A DNA stretch of 64,000 nucleotides from Rhodanobacter spathiphylli B39 (lineage in GTDB: Bacteria > Pseudomonadota > Gammaproteobacteria > Xanthomonadales > Rhodanobacteraceae): assembly GCF_000264295.1 (NCBI RefSeq), contig NZ_AJXT01000050.1, positions 26,142 through 90,141 of the forward strand, read 5' to 3'. The notes below the pieces were generated by a model. It made no database searches. It had not been told where the DNA came from and saw nothing but the letters and a program-made list of their open reading frames with translations. The position numbers and the translations under genes are program-made. This document shows positions 34,977 to 43,639 of the stretch, in pieces. How positions within the stretch are numbered: position 1 is the first letter of the stretch; the number at the start of each line of letters is the position of its first letter.

Positions 34977-35485
34977 TTGCCTTCGCGCTTGCCGCCACCG
35001 AGCAGGGGCAGCTGCAGATCGGCCAGTCCCGGCAGGTCGCGCTCCAGCCGCTCGATCTCCTCGCGGAACGCCTGCACGTCCTCGAACTTGCGATAGACCG
35101 AGGCGAAGCGCACGTAGGCGACCTGGTCGAGGTTCTTCAGCTCGCGCATCACCAGCTCGCCGAGCTGGCGCGAAGGTACTTCACGCTCGCCGCTGCGGCG
35201 CAGGTCGTTGACGATCGCGCGTACCGCGGCGTCAACGTCGTTGCTGGACACCGGCCGTTTCTGCAGCGCGCGCTCGAAACTCACCCGCAACTTGCGCTCG
35301 TCGAAGGGCTCACGCCGTTCGCCGCTCTTCACGATCGCCGGCAGTTTCAGCTCGGCGGTTTCGTAAGTATTGAAGCGCTCCGCGCACTGCGGACACTCGC
35401 GCCGGCGACGCACGGTACTGCCATCCTCGGTCAGTCGCGAATCGATCACGCGGGTGTCTTCGTGCTGGCAGAAGGGGCAGTGCAT
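34973..35485 (-). CDS. nrdR: transcriptional repressor NrdR
   Basis: 170 residues: an N-terminal zinc ribbon ([17 protein letters not shown] ... [16 protein letters not shown]) then an ATP-cone ([19 protein letters not shown]). It represses ribonucleotide reductase genes according to the ATP/dATP balance. Its start ATG overlaps by one base the stop of the four-helix-bundle gene upstream. Confidence 0.96.
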   Translation of the reverse strand: MHCPFCQHEDTRVIDSRLTEDGSTVRRRRECPQCAERFNTYETAELKLPAIVKSGERREPFDERKLRVSFERALQKRPVSSNDVDAAVRAIVNDLRRSGEREVPSRQLGELVMRELKNLDQVAYVRFASVYRKFEDVQAFREEIERLERDLPGLADLQLPLLGGGKREGK

Positions 35486-35907
35486 CAGGGAGCGGGGAAC
35501 GAGGAACGGGGAACGGGGAAATGGGAGGTCCCGGACAGTTTGCCTGACAGCGCCTTTTTCAGGGACTGAAGTTGACGGGCTATCGAACGCAATGCCGTCA
35601 ACGGCGCTGCGGCGTCCCGTGCCGCGACATAGCCAAGCCGCTCCGCCAAGAGCATCTGTGTTTCCAATTCGGCCAGTGATCCCGATGACATCGACAAAAA
35701 CCTCAAATAATCGCGGATCGAACTACGCGCGTTGCCTTCAGCGATGCAGGAAGCTACTGAAACAACCACTCGCTGCATTTGTGCCGTCAACCCAAAGCGC
35801 TCATCTGACGGAAATCCACGAGTCACCGAATAAACAGACTCCGCCAACTTCATGGCGTCCTGCCAAACCCGCAAGTCTCGATAGTCGCAAGCCACTGGAA
35901 CCTCCAT
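35485..35907 (-). CDS. four-helix bundle protein (23S rRNA intervening-sequence type)
   Basis: 140 residues with the family start [18 protein letters not shown], then [21 protein letters not shown] and [21 protein letters not shown]. Family members form a pentameric helical bundle of unknown role. Its last 13 residues ([13 protein letters not shown]) are encoded by GGGGAAC repeats, and a complementary GTTCCCC repeat run overlaps its start. The ATG at 35907 is used here. A GTG at 35895 has GGAGG five nt upstream and may be the true start. It is wedged between glyA and nrdR. Confidence 0.85.
   Translation of the reverse strand: MEVPVACDYRDLRVWQDAMKLAESVYSVTRGFPSDERFGLTAQMQRVVVSVASCIAEGNARSSIRDYLRFLSMSSGSLAELETQMLLAERLGYVAARDAAAPLTALRSIARQLQSLKKALSGKLSGTSHFPVPRSSFPAP
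35488..35523. repeat. GGGGAAC repeat run, left flank
   Basis: Irregular GGGAGC/GGGGAAC/GAGGAAC units encode the tail of the four-helix-bundle protein. They are complementary to the run at 35907-35937, so the gene sits between short inverted repeat tracts. Confidence 0.75.
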
Positions 35908-35937
35908 GTTCCCCGTTCCCCGTTCCCCGTTCCCGAG
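35904..35937. repeat. GTTCCCC repeat run, right flank
   Basis: Four GTTCCCC-type heptamers lie between the glyA stop and the start of the four-helix-bundle gene, opposite in sense to the left run. Confidence 0.75.
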
Positions 35938-37191
35938 TCAACCGTAGACCGGAAACTTCTTGCACTGCGCCGTCACCGCCTCACGCACGCGGGCGATCAC
36001 CGCCTCGTCGTCCGGTGCGTCCAGCACGTCGCAGATCCACTGCGTCAGTTCGATCACGTCCCCTTCCATGTAGCCGCGGGTGGTGACGGCGGGCGAACCG
36101 ACGCGCAGGCCGGAGGTGACGAAGGGCTTGCGCGGATCGTTCGGCACGGCGTTCTTGTTGACGGTGATATGCGCCTTGCCCAGCGCTTCCTCGGCCGCCT
36201 TGCCGGTGACTTCCTTGCCGATCATGTCGACCAGCATCAAATGGTTCTCGGTGCCGCCGGAGACGATCTTGTAGCCGCGCTCGATGAAGGTCTTCGCCAT
36301 CGCCTTGGCGTTCTTCACCACCTGGGCCTGGTAAGTCTTGAACGCCGGCTCCAGCGCTTCCTTGAACGCCACCGCCTTGGCCGCGATCACGTGCATCAGC
36401 GGACCGCCCTGGATGCCGGGGAACACGATCGACTGCAGCTTCTTCTCGATCTCTTCGCCGGCGCCCTTGCTCACGATGATGCCGCCGCGCGGACCGCGCA
36501 GGGTCTTGTGGGTGGTCGAGGTGACCACGTGCGCATGCGGCAGCGGGCTCGGGTACACGCCGGCGGCGACCAGGCCGGCGACGTGGGCCATGTCGACGAA
36601 GAACAGCGCGCCGACCGAATCGGCGATCTGGCGCATGCGCGCCCAGTCGACCACCTGCGAGTAGGCGCTGAAGCCGCCGACCAGCATTTTCGGCTGGTGT
36701 TCGGTGGCGAGGCGCTGCACTTCGTCGTAGTCGATCAGGCCATTTTCATCGACGCCGTACTGCACCGCGTTGAACAGCTTGCCGGAGATGTTGACCTTGG
36801 CGCCGTGGGTCAGGTGGCCGCCATGGGCCAGCGACATGCCGAGGATCGTGTCGCCCGGCTGCAGCAGCGCCAGGTAAACCGCCTGGTTGGCTTGCGAGCC
36901 GGAGTGCGGCTGCACGTTGGCGTAGTCGCAGTCGAACAACTGCTTCAGGCGCTCGATCGCCAGCTTCTCGGCCACGTCCACGTACTCGCAGCCACCGTAG
37001 TAGCGCTTGCCCGGGTAGCCCTCGGCGTACTTGTTGGTCAGTTTGGAACCCTGCGCCTCCATCACCCGCGGGCTGGCGTAGTTCTCCGAGGCGATCAGCT
37101 CGACGTGATCTTCCTGGCGGCGGCCCTCATCGGCGATGGCCCGGGCCAGTTCGTCGTCGTAACCGGCAATCGTGCAGTCCTTGGGGAACAT
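35938..37191 (-). CDS. glyA: serine hydroxymethyltransferase
   Basis: 417 residues. [19 protein letters not shown] and [20 protein letters not shown] are the substrate and cofactor loops, and the PLP-binding Lys is in [16 protein letters not shown]. It interconverts serine and glycine and supplies one-carbon units. The ATG at 37191 has GAGG six nt upstream; the frame is open for 60 codons more, but [15 protein letters not shown] is the family start. Confidence 0.97.
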   Translation of the reverse strand: MFPKDCTIAGYDDELARAIADEGRRQEDHVELIASENYASPRVMEAQGSKLTNKYAEGYPGKRYYGGCEYVDVAEKLAIERLKQLFDCDYANVQPHSGSQANQAVYLALLQPGDTILGMSLAHGGHLTHGAKVNISGKLFNAVQYGVDENGLIDYDEVQRLATEHQPKMLVGGFSAYSQVVDWARMRQIADSVGALFFVDMAHVAGLVAAGVYPSPLPHAHVVTSTTHKTLRGPRGGIIVSKGAGEEIEKKLQSIVFPGIQGGPLMHVIAAKAVAFKEALEPAFKTYQAQVVKNAKAMAKTFIERGYKIVSGGTENHLMLVDMIGKEVTGKAAEEALGKAHITVNKNAVPNDPRKPFVTSGLRVGSPAVTTRGYMEGDVIELTQWICDVLDAPDDEAVIARVREAVTAQCKKFPVYG

Positions 37192-37290
37192 TCTGACCTC
37201 GTGAGTGGCGGGCGGGGAAGTCCGAAAGTGTAGCCCCCACGGGCGTTTCCGGCCACTGATGGCGACCGGCACGGGCATGGCTTGAATGAT

Positions 37291-37320
37291 CGAATGACAA
37301 ATATTGAAATCTGTCAGTCG
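37291..37320. promoter_or_regulatory. candidate TetR operator
   Basis: CGAATGACA (37291-37299) and TGTCAGTCG (37312-37320) form an inverted repeat with 8 of 9 matches around a 12-nt centre. It overlaps the -35 element of the NmrA/TetR operon, as expected for an autoregulated TetR repressor. Confidence 0.5.
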
Positions 37321-37332
37321 ATTGTCTAACAT
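37304..37332 (+). promoter_or_regulatory. sigma-70-like promoter of the NmrA/TetR operon
   Basis: TTGAAA (37304-37309), a 17-nt spacer and TAACAT (37327-37332) give a good -35/-10 pair in the only AT-rich stretch of this gap. The leader to the first ATG would be about 120 nt. Confidence 0.55.
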
Positions 37333-37462
37333 CGGCACGCGTCGTACGCAGCCCTCGGGCCGACCCCCCAACCGGCAACGGCCATCCCCCGCACCCGCGA
37401 TGACGCCCGACAGCCAGCGCGACTTCGCTGGACACCCTCCATCCTTTCTTCGAGGACATCAC

Positions 37463-38359
37463 ATGTACGCCATCATGGGCATCACCGGCCAGGTCGGCAG
37501 CGCCGCCGCGAAGTACCTGCTGGAGCGCGGCGAACGCGTGCGCGGCATCGTGCGCAACAAGAGCAAGGCCTCGGCGTGGGCCGCCCGCGGCGCCGAGCTC
37601 GTCGTCGCCGACTGGTCGGATGCGGAGGCACTGGCCGCGGCCTTCACCGGCGTCGAAGGCGTGTTCGTGATGCTGCCCGCCAACTTCACGCCCGATGCGG
37701 ACTTCGCCGAACCACGCGCCCTGATCGACACCCTGACCGCCGCCCTGCGCAAGGCACAGCCGCCGAAGATCGTGGCGCTGTCGTCGATCGGCGCCCAGCA
37801 GGAACGCGACCTGGGCCTGATCACCCAGCTGCACGTGCTGGAACAGGCGCTGGACGCGCTGCCGATGCCGCGCGCCCACGTGCGCGCCGCCTGGTTCATG
37901 GAAAACCTGCGCTGGGATGTGCCGCTGGCGCAATTCGAGGGGCGGCTTGCCAGCCACCTGCAGCCGCTCGACCGCCCGATACCGATGGTCTCCACCGACG
38001 ACGTCGGCCGCACCGTCGCCAGCACGCTGGAGGAAACCTGGTTCGGTCGCCGGGTGATCGAGGTGGAGGGTCCGCGACGCTACAGCCCGCTCGACATGGC
38101 GCAGTCGCTGGCCGCGGTGCTGGAGCACGACGTGGAAACGATCGCGATACCGCGCGAGCAATGGGTGGCCCGCTTCGTGGACGAAGGCATGCCGGCCGAT
38201 CGGACCGCACCGCGCATCGCCATGCTGGACGGCTTCAACAGCGGCTGGATCGGCTTCGAGAAGCGTTCGACGGAACATGTCTGCGGCCGCATCCCGCTGG
38301 GTTACGTGGCGGACGAACTCGTCTGCGCCACGTTCGATGTGCTTGAATCGGCGGCATGA
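37463..38359 (+). CDS. NmrA-like NAD(P)-binding protein
   Basis: 298 residues, Rossmann fold starting MYAIMGITGQVGSAAAKYLL (a GxTGxxG nucleotide-binding loop). A later segment IVALSSIGAQQERDLGLITQ and LRAAWFMENLRW-type sequence are typical of the NmrA/quinone-oxidoreductase-2 atypical SDR group. The substrate is unknown. The ATG at 37463 has GAGGA seven nt upstream. Its stop overlaps the TetR gene start (ATGA), so regulator and enzyme form one unit. Confidence 0.88.
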   Translation: MYAIMGITGQVGSAAAKYLLERGERVRGIVRNKSKASAWAARGAELVVADWSDAEALAAAFTGVEGVFVMLPANFTPDADFAEPRALIDTLTAALRKAQPPKIVALSSIGAQQERDLGLITQLHVLEQALDALPMPRAHVRAAWFMENLRWDVPLAQFEGRLASHLQPLDRPIPMVSTDDVGRTVASTLEETWFGRRVIEVEGPRRYSPLDMAQSLAAVLEHDVETIAIPREQWVARFVDEGMPADRTAPRIAMLDGFNSGWIGFEKRSTEHVCGRIPLGYVADELVCATFDVLESAA

Positions 38360-38964
38360 ACGACTCCGTCCTCACCCCCGAACGCATCCTCGCCGCCGCC
38401 GAGGATGTCCTGCGCCGCTATGGTCCCGGCAAGGCCACCGTGGTCGACGTGGCACAGGCGCTCGGGGTCAGCCACGGCAGCGTGTACCGCCACTTCGCCA
38501 GCAAGGCGGCACTGCGCGAGGCGGTCCTGCGCGGCTGGCTGGCGCGCTCGATGGCGCCGCTGCAGGCAATCGCCAACAGCCGCACGCCGCCGCCGGCGCG
38601 CCTGCGCCAGTGGTTTACCACCCTGCGCCAGGCCAAGCGTGACAACGTGCTGGGCGACCCCGAGCTGTTCGCCACCTACAGCGCGCTGGCGGCGGAAGCG
38701 GGCGACGCGATCGCCGAGCACAAGGAGCGCATGCAGCAGCAGATCGCCTCGATCCTTGCCGCCGGCATGGCCAGTGGCGACTTCCGTGAGCTCGATCCGC
38801 CCGCCGCCGCGCGGGCCCTATTCGACGCCACGGCGCGCTTCCACTATCCGGGGCTTTCCCACCTGTGGAACCAGCCCGGTGAGGATGTGGCGTTTACCCG
38901 ACTGCTCGACCTGCTGCTGGCCGGCCTGGCCCCGGCACCCACTCCGCCACGACGGCGCAAATAG
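38356..38964 (+). CDS. TetR-family transcriptional regulator
   Basis: 202 residues. The N-terminal helix-turn-helix reads TPERILAAAEDVLRRYGPGK then TVVDVAQALGVSHGSVYRHF, the canonical TetR DNA-binding block. The C-terminal helical domain (about 75-190) would bind a ligand. It overlaps the NmrA gene by 4 nt and probably represses the shared promoter through the inverted repeat at 37291-37320. Confidence 0.93.
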   Translation: MNDSVLTPERILAAAEDVLRRYGPGKATVVDVAQALGVSHGSVYRHFASKAALREAVLRGWLARSMAPLQAIANSRTPPPARLRQWFTTLRQAKRDNVLGDPELFATYSALAAEAGDAIAEHKERMQQQIASILAAGMASGDFRELDPPAAARALFDATARFHYPGLSHLWNQPGEDVAFTRLLDLLLAGLAPAPTPPRRRK

Positions 38965-38981
38965 CCGGTTGGGCCGGACCG

Positions 38982-39027
38982 GGGGTCGGAGCGCCTTTTC
39001 GTCGGAATGAAAAGGCACTCCGACCCC
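38982..39027. repeat. long perfect-stem hairpin (terminator or interspersed palindrome)
   Basis: GGGGTCGGAG-C-GCCTTTTC pairs with GAAAAGGC-A-CTCCGACCCC around an 8-nt loop, with one mismatch in 19 pairs. It lies 18 nt after the tetR stop and before the ettA promoter, so it would insulate the two transcripts. The form resembles interspersed palindromes common in Xanthomonadales. Confidence 0.7.
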
Positions 39028-39035
39028 TCCTCGCC

Positions 39036-39041
39036 TATAAT
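39036..39041 (+). promoter_or_regulatory. -10 element of ettA
   Basis: TATAAT in CGCCTATAATGCGCGG, 69 nt before the ettA start, is a perfect -10 hexamer. No convincing -35 is visible at the usual spacing. Confidence 0.6.
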
Positions 39042-39109
39042 GCGCGGTTTGGTGAATTCCCTTTCCGCGCCTGCCTGTCGGTGGCGCGGCGCACGCTTTC
39101 GGAGGTTGC

Positions 39110-40777
39110 ATGAGCTCGCAGTACATCTACACCATGAACGGTGTCAGCAAGATCGTTCCGCCGAAGCGGCAGATCATCAAGGACATCTCGCTCAGCTTCT
39201 TCCCCGGCGCCAAGATCGGCCTGCTCGGCGTCAACGGCGCGGGCAAGTCCACCGTGTTGAAGATCATGGCCGGCGTGGATACCGACTTCCAGGGCGAGGC
39301 GCGGGCGCAGCCGGGCACCAAGATCGGTTACCTGGCGCAGGAGCCCGACCTGAATCCCGAGAAGACCGTGCGCGAAGTGGTCGAGGAAGGTGTTTCCGTG
39401 ATCCTCGACGCGCAGAAGCGGCTGGAAGAGGTGTACGCCGCCTACGCCGAAGACGGCGCGGATTTCGACAAGCTGGCCAAGGAACAGGAACAGCTGGAAA
39501 ACCTGCTCGCCGCCAACGACGCCCATGCGCTGGAACGCCAGCTGGAAGTGGCCGCCGACGCACTGCGTCTGCCCGCGTGGGATGCGGTCATCGGACCGCT
39601 GTCCGGTGGCGAGAAGCGCCGCGTGGCGCTGTGCCGCCTGCTGCTGTCCAAGCCGGACATGCTGCTGCTGGACGAACCGACCAACCATCTGGACGCCGAA
39701 TCGGTGGACTGGCTGGAGAAGTTCCTGCACGACTACCCCGGCACCGTCGTCGCCGTTACCCATGACCGCTACTTCCTCGACAACGCCGCCGAGTGGATCC
39801 TCGAACTCGACCGCGGCCGCGGCATTCCGTGGAAGGGCAACTACACCGAATGGCTGGAGCAGAAGGATGCCCGCCTGAAGCAGGAAGCGAACCAGGAAAA
39901 GTCGCGCCAGAAGGCCATCGCGAAGGAGCTGGAGTGGGTGCGTTCGGCCGCCAAGGGCCGCCAGTCCAAGGGCAAGGCCCGCCTGGCCCGCTTCGAGGAG
40001 CTGAACTCGGTCGACTACCAGCGCCGCAACGAGACCAATGAAATCTTCATCCCGCCGGGCGAGCGCCTGGGCCAGGAAGTGATCGAGTTCAAGAACGTCA
40101 CCAAGTCGTTCGGCGACCGCGTGCTGATCGAGGACCTGTCGTTCAAGGTGCCGCCGGGCGCGATCATCGGCGTGATCGGACCGAACGGCGCCGGCAAGTC
40201 CACCCTGATGAAGATGATCATGGGCAAGGAGACGCCGGACTCCGGCGAAGTGAAGCTGGGCCACACCACCAAGCTCGCCTACGTCGACCAGTCGCGCGAC
40301 GCGCTCGACCCGAAGAACAACGTGTGGCAGGAAGTGTCCGGCGGCTCGGACATCCTCACCATCGGCAACTTCGAGATCCAGTCGCGTGCCTACATCGGCC
40401 GCTTCAACTTCAAGGGCACCGACCAGCAGAAGATCGTCGGCAGCCTGTCCGGCGGCGAGCGCGGCCGCCTGCACATGGCCAAGACCCTGCTGCAGGGCGG
40501 CAACGTGCTGCTGCTCGACGAACCGTCCAACGACCTCGACGTGGAAACCCTGCGCGCGCTGGAAGACGCGTTGCTGGAATTCCCCGGCAGCGCGATCGTG
40601 ATCTCGCATGACCGTTGGTTCCTCGACCGCATCGCCACCCACATCATCGCCTTCGAGGGCGACTCGCACGTCGAGTTCTTCCCCGGCAACTACAACGAGT
40701 ACGAGGCCGACAAGAAGCGTCGCCTCGGCGACGAAGGCGCGCGGCCGCATCGGGTGAAGTACAAGAAGCTGGCGTAA
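39110..40777 (+). CDS. ettA: energy-dependent translational throttle ATPase EttA (ABC-F)
   Basis: 555 residues with two ABC domains. First: GVNGAGKST, LSGGEKRRVALCRLL, LLLDEPTNHLD. Second: GPNGAGKST, LSGGERGRLHMAKTL, LLLDEPSNDLD. The linker between them (about 245-320, rich in Lys, Arg and Gln) is the P-site tRNA interaction motif region. There are no membrane segments. EttA binds the ribosomal E site and gates elongation by ATP/ADP ratio. GGAGG lies six nt before the ATG. Confidence 0.97.
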   Translation: MSSQYIYTMNGVSKIVPPKRQIIKDISLSFFPGAKIGLLGVNGAGKSTVLKIMAGVDTDFQGEARAQPGTKIGYLAQEPDLNPEKTVREVVEEGVSVILDAQKRLEEVYAAYAEDGADFDKLAKEQEQLENLLAANDAHALERQLEVAADALRLPAWDAVIGPLSGGEKRRVALCRLLLSKPDMLLLDEPTNHLDAESVDWLEKFLHDYPGTVVAVTHDRYFLDNAAEWILELDRGRGIPWKGNYTEWLEQKDARLKQEANQEKSRQKAIAKELEWVRSAAKGRQSKGKARLARFEELNSVDYQRRNETNEIFIPPGERLGQEVIEFKNVTKSFGDRVLIEDLSFKVPPGAIIGVIGPNGAGKSTLMKMIMGKETPDSGEVKLGHTTKLAYVDQSRDALDPKNNVWQEVSGGSDILTIGNFEIQSRAYIGRFNFKGTDQQKIVGSLSGGERGRLHMAKTLLQGGNVLLLDEPSNDLDVETLRALEDALLEFPGSAIVISHDRWFLDRIATHIIAFEGDSHVEFFPGNYNEYEADKKRRLGDEGARPHRVKYKKLA

Positions 40778-40784
40778 TGCCCTT

Positions 40785-40906
40785 GCTCCCTCCCCTGCTT
40801 GCAGGGGAGGGCTGGGGAGGGGTCAAGCTCTTGATCTTCCCCGCCAGCCCGGGCAACCCCCTCCCAGCCTCCCCCTGCACGCAGGGGGAGGAGCAAACCT
40901 CGGTGA
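40785..40906. repeat. CCCTCCCC/GGGGAGGG interspersed palindrome pair
   Basis: CCCTCCCCTGCTTGCAGGGG and CCTCCCCCTGCACGCAGGGG stem-loops flank a spacer with CTTGATCTTCCC. The layout is that of 20400-20528. It fills almost all of the ettA-pyrF gap and may terminate ettA. Confidence 0.75.
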
Positions 40907-40918
40907 CCGGAGACCCCG

Positions 40919-41737
40919 ATGCACTTCATGCAGTCCCTGCAGCAGGCCTGGAAAGACCACGACTCACTGGTCTGCGTCGGACTCGATCCGGAACCGGCGA
41001 AATTCCCCGCGCACCTGCGCGGCACGCCCGACGCGGTGTTCGCGTTCTGCGCCGCCATCGTCGACGCCACCGCCGACCTGGTCTGCGCGTTCAAGCCGCA
41101 GATCGCGCACTTCGCCGCGCTGCGCGCCGAGGACACGCTCGAACGGCTGATCGCGCACATCCACGACAAGCATCCCGGCGTGCCGGTGATCCTCGACGCC
41201 AAGCGCGGCGACATCGGCAGTACCGCGCAGCATTACGTCAGCGAAGCCTTCGAGCGCTTCGCTGCCGACGCGGTGACCCTGAACCCGTACATGGGCCGCG
41301 ATTCGATCCAGCCGTTCCTCGACCGCGCCGACAAGGGCGTGATCCTGCTCTGTCGCACTTCCAACCCGGGCGGCGCGGATTTCCAGGCGCTGGATTGCAG
41401 TGGGCAACCGCTCTATCTGCGCGTGGCCGAGACCATCGCCCGCGACTGGAACGCACACGGCAACTGCGCCCTCGTCACCGGCGCCACCTGGCCGGAGGAA
41501 CTGGGCAAGGTGCGCGCGGCGGTCGGCGACATGCCGCTGCTGGTGCCGGGCATCGGCGCCCAGGGCGGCGACGTGGAAGCGGTGTTGCGCCATGGCCGCA
41601 CGGGCGACGGCACGGGTCTGATGATCAGCTCGTCGCGGGCGATTCTTTACGCGGGACATGGCGAGGACTTCGCGCTGGCCGCGCGTGCCGCCGCCAGCGA
41701 ACTGCGCGACACCATCAATCGTCATCGGCACGATTGA
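40919..41737 (+). CDS. pyrF: orotidine 5'-phosphate decarboxylase (type 2)
   Basis: 272 residues, longer than the roughly 230-residue E. coli type. The active-site motif [20 protein letters not shown] identifies the type-2 PyrF branch. [12 protein letters not shown] near the start and [20 protein letters not shown] near the end bind the substrate. It makes UMP from OMP. Confidence 0.95.
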   Translation: MHFMQSLQQAWKDHDSLVCVGLDPEPAKFPAHLRGTPDAVFAFCAAIVDATADLVCAFKPQIAHFAALRAEDTLERLIAHIHDKHPGVPVILDAKRGDIGSTAQHYVSEAFERFAADAVTLNPYMGRDSIQPFLDRADKGVILLCRTSNPGGADFQALDCSGQPLYLRVAETIARDWNAHGNCALVTGATWPEELGKVRAAVGDMPLLVPGIGAQGGDVEAVLRHGRTGDGTGLMISSSRAILYAGHGEDFALAARAAASELRDTINRHRHD

Positions 41738-41772
41738 ATGAGGCATGCGCCGGCACGTCGCCGGCGCATCGG

Positions 41773-42030
41773 TCACACCGCGGCGGACTTCGCCGCGTGC
41801 TGCATCTTCGTCTTCAGGTCGAGCGCGTCCGCCGCATCGAGCAGCGCCCGCGCAAAACTGCGCACCTCGGCTGGCCGCAGGGCATACCAGTTGCCGCTCT
41901 TGCCCACCTCGGCCGCATTGCGTCCCGCGCGTGACACGCAATGCGGCCGGAAGATCACCATGCCGGTCAGCGACTCCGAACTGATGTCGGCAGACACGAT
42001 CTGCATGTGTGTTTCATCTTCTTTCTTCAC
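41773..42030 (-). CDS. small cytosolic protein of unknown function
   Basis: 85 residues from a GTG at 42030 that has GGGAGA seven nt upstream; an ATG (MQIVSADIS) lies 8 codons later. The sequence is compact and charged, with GMVIFRPHCVSRAGRNAAEV and RPAEVRSFARALLDAADALD. I do not recognise a family. It is convergent with pyrF. Confidence 0.65.
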   Translation of the reverse strand: MKKEDETHMQIVSADISSESLTGMVIFRPHCVSRAGRNAAEVGKSGNWYALRPAEVRSFARALLDAADALDLKTKMQHAAKSAAV

Positions 42031-42200
42031 CGGATTTCTCCCGGGCGGGATTCCGCCCCGGCTCACTCTACGCCATCGCACGTTCCTGCGATGTTTTCTG
42101 ATGGCACCTGGCGTTCGCCAGCGCTGTAGGCTTGGTTCCTGCCGGTGGCGGCCACCGGCCGCTCCACCGCGCAGCCCTCTTTCCCCAAGGAACTCAACGC

Positions 42201-42950
42201 ATGTCCGACCGGAACGACATTCCCATGGAAGACTGGAATCGCCTGCAACATGAAGTGGCCCGTTTGCGTGTACTGGTGATCGTCGCCCTGCTGGCGGTGA
42301 TTGCCCTGGCCGCCATGTCCCTGCTGCGCAAACCGGAGGCGCCGGCCAAGCCCGACGCGATCATCCGCACGCAGGGCCTGGTGATCACCGATGCCCAGGG
42401 CCACGACCGCATCCTGATCGGCGCACCGGTGCCGGCCAGCAAGGACCGCACCCGCAAGGATGATGCTTCGGACGGCATCATCTTCCTCGACAGGACCGGT
42501 GCCGACCGTCTCGCGGTCGGGCAGACGCCGACCCTGCATATCGATGGCAAGACCTACAAGCGTCGGGGCGACGACAACAACTACGGCATGACGCTTTACG
42601 ACACCAAGGGCAGCGAGCGCGGTGGCATGGCTTCGATGGGCAGCGGACGCGTCGGCATCGCCCTCGATCGGGCCACGCCCCCGTACGAGGCCATCGGCCT
42701 GATGGTGGACGACCAGGACAATTTCGCCGGGATGTACATCAACTACGGCGACCCCAAGGCCCGGGGAGCGGCCTTTGAAATGGGTACCGATGCCAAAACC
42801 GCCCATGTCCAGTTCAACGGCATGGATGGACTTGCACGCGCACAATTGAATCTCGATGACGCCAGCAAGCCGGCGTGGCAGTTCGATGATGCCGCCTCGG
42901 CGAAGGCCGCCGCGGAGAAGGAACAGGCCGCGCAGGCCGAAAAGCACTGA
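42201..42950 (+). CDS. membrane-anchored protein with repetitive beta-rich domain
   Basis: 249 residues: a cytoplasmic start, one membrane helix (about 22-42; RVLVIVALLAVIALAAMSLL) and a soluble domain. That domain shows three similar turns, LVITDAQGHDRILIG, IIFLDRTGADRLAVG and MTLYDTKGSERGGMAS, of the form x-D-x-x-G-x-x-R. This suggests a beta-solenoid or beta-propeller-like repeat. The tail is Ala/Lys/Glu-rich. AAGGA lies nine nt before the ATG at 42201. Function unknown. Confidence 0.75.
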   Translation: MSDRNDIPMEDWNRLQHEVARLRVLVIVALLAVIALAAMSLLRKPEAPAKPDAIIRTQGLVITDAQGHDRILIGAPVPASKDRTRKDDASDGIIFLDRTGADRLAVGQTPTLHIDGKTYKRRGDDNNYGMTLYDTKGSERGGMASMGSGRVGIALDRATPPYEAIGLMVDDQDNFAGMYINYGDPKARGAAFEMGTDAKTAHVQFNGMDGLARAQLNLDDASKPAWQFDDAASAKAAAEKEQAAQAEKH

Positions 42951-42996
42951 GCAACGCGACGGCGGGCCATGGACGGCCCGCGTCCCCGCCGCGAGC

Positions 42997-43365
42997 TCAG
43001 CGCATGTGCACCCAATACACCCGGGTGCCGTTTTCGGCATCTTCGGCGCGAAGCCCGGCACGGCCTTCGACCACGATGCCCCAACGCGAGCGCATGCGGC
43101 CTGCCTGCAGGTAGTCGATACGGACATTCTCGGCCGGGGAAATGACGAAGTTCGCCGCGATCACCAGCACACCCTCGCCTTCGTACAGCAACGACGCGGG
43201 ACGGCCCACCACCGCCCCCCAGCCCACGTGCAGTTCGCACGGAACGGGCTCGAACGCGCCCCGATGATCCAGCCCCCATCCCGCCGTCTTGTCGAGCAGG
43301 GACTCCAGGTCGGGATGGTCCCAATTGACGACATGGCGTGACGGCGGTGGCTTGGCATGTTTCAT
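42997..43365 (-). CDS. hypothetical protein
   Basis: 122 residues from the ATG at 43365. There is no signal peptide. A central beta-rich part reads LHVGWGAVVGRPASLLYEGE then VLVIAANFVISPAENVRIDY. I do not recognise a family. The frame is open for 36 codons upstream, but that part looks non-coding. It is convergent with the gene at 42201, with a GCGGGCC/GGCCCGC hairpin between them. The 274 nt upstream (43366-43639) hold nothing I can identify. Confidence 0.6.
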   Translation of the reverse strand: MKHAKPPPSRHVVNWDHPDLESLLDKTAGWGLDHRGAFEPVPCELHVGWGAVVGRPASLLYEGEGVLVIAANFVISPAENVRIDYLQAGRMRSRWGIVVEGRAGLRAEDAENGTRVYWVHMR

Positions 43366-43639
43366 GGTGCCGATGTTCCAGACCTCTCCCGGACGTTGTG
43401 CGGTGCACCCGCCAGCGCTCTTCGTTCCTTGCAGCGTCGGATCGGGCGCTGTCAGGGGCGGCAAGCACTGCACTTCCGGAAAGTACCGCGGGCCTGGTCA
43501 AGATGGCGTCCACACCCGCACACCCTTGAACAGCCACGGACGCGATGCGGCAAACATCACGCATCTCGCCGCGACCACGCCGCACTGCGCCCGCTCGGCG
43601 CGGCCTGCGTCATGAAGTTCCGCGTGGTGGCGTCTGCGC

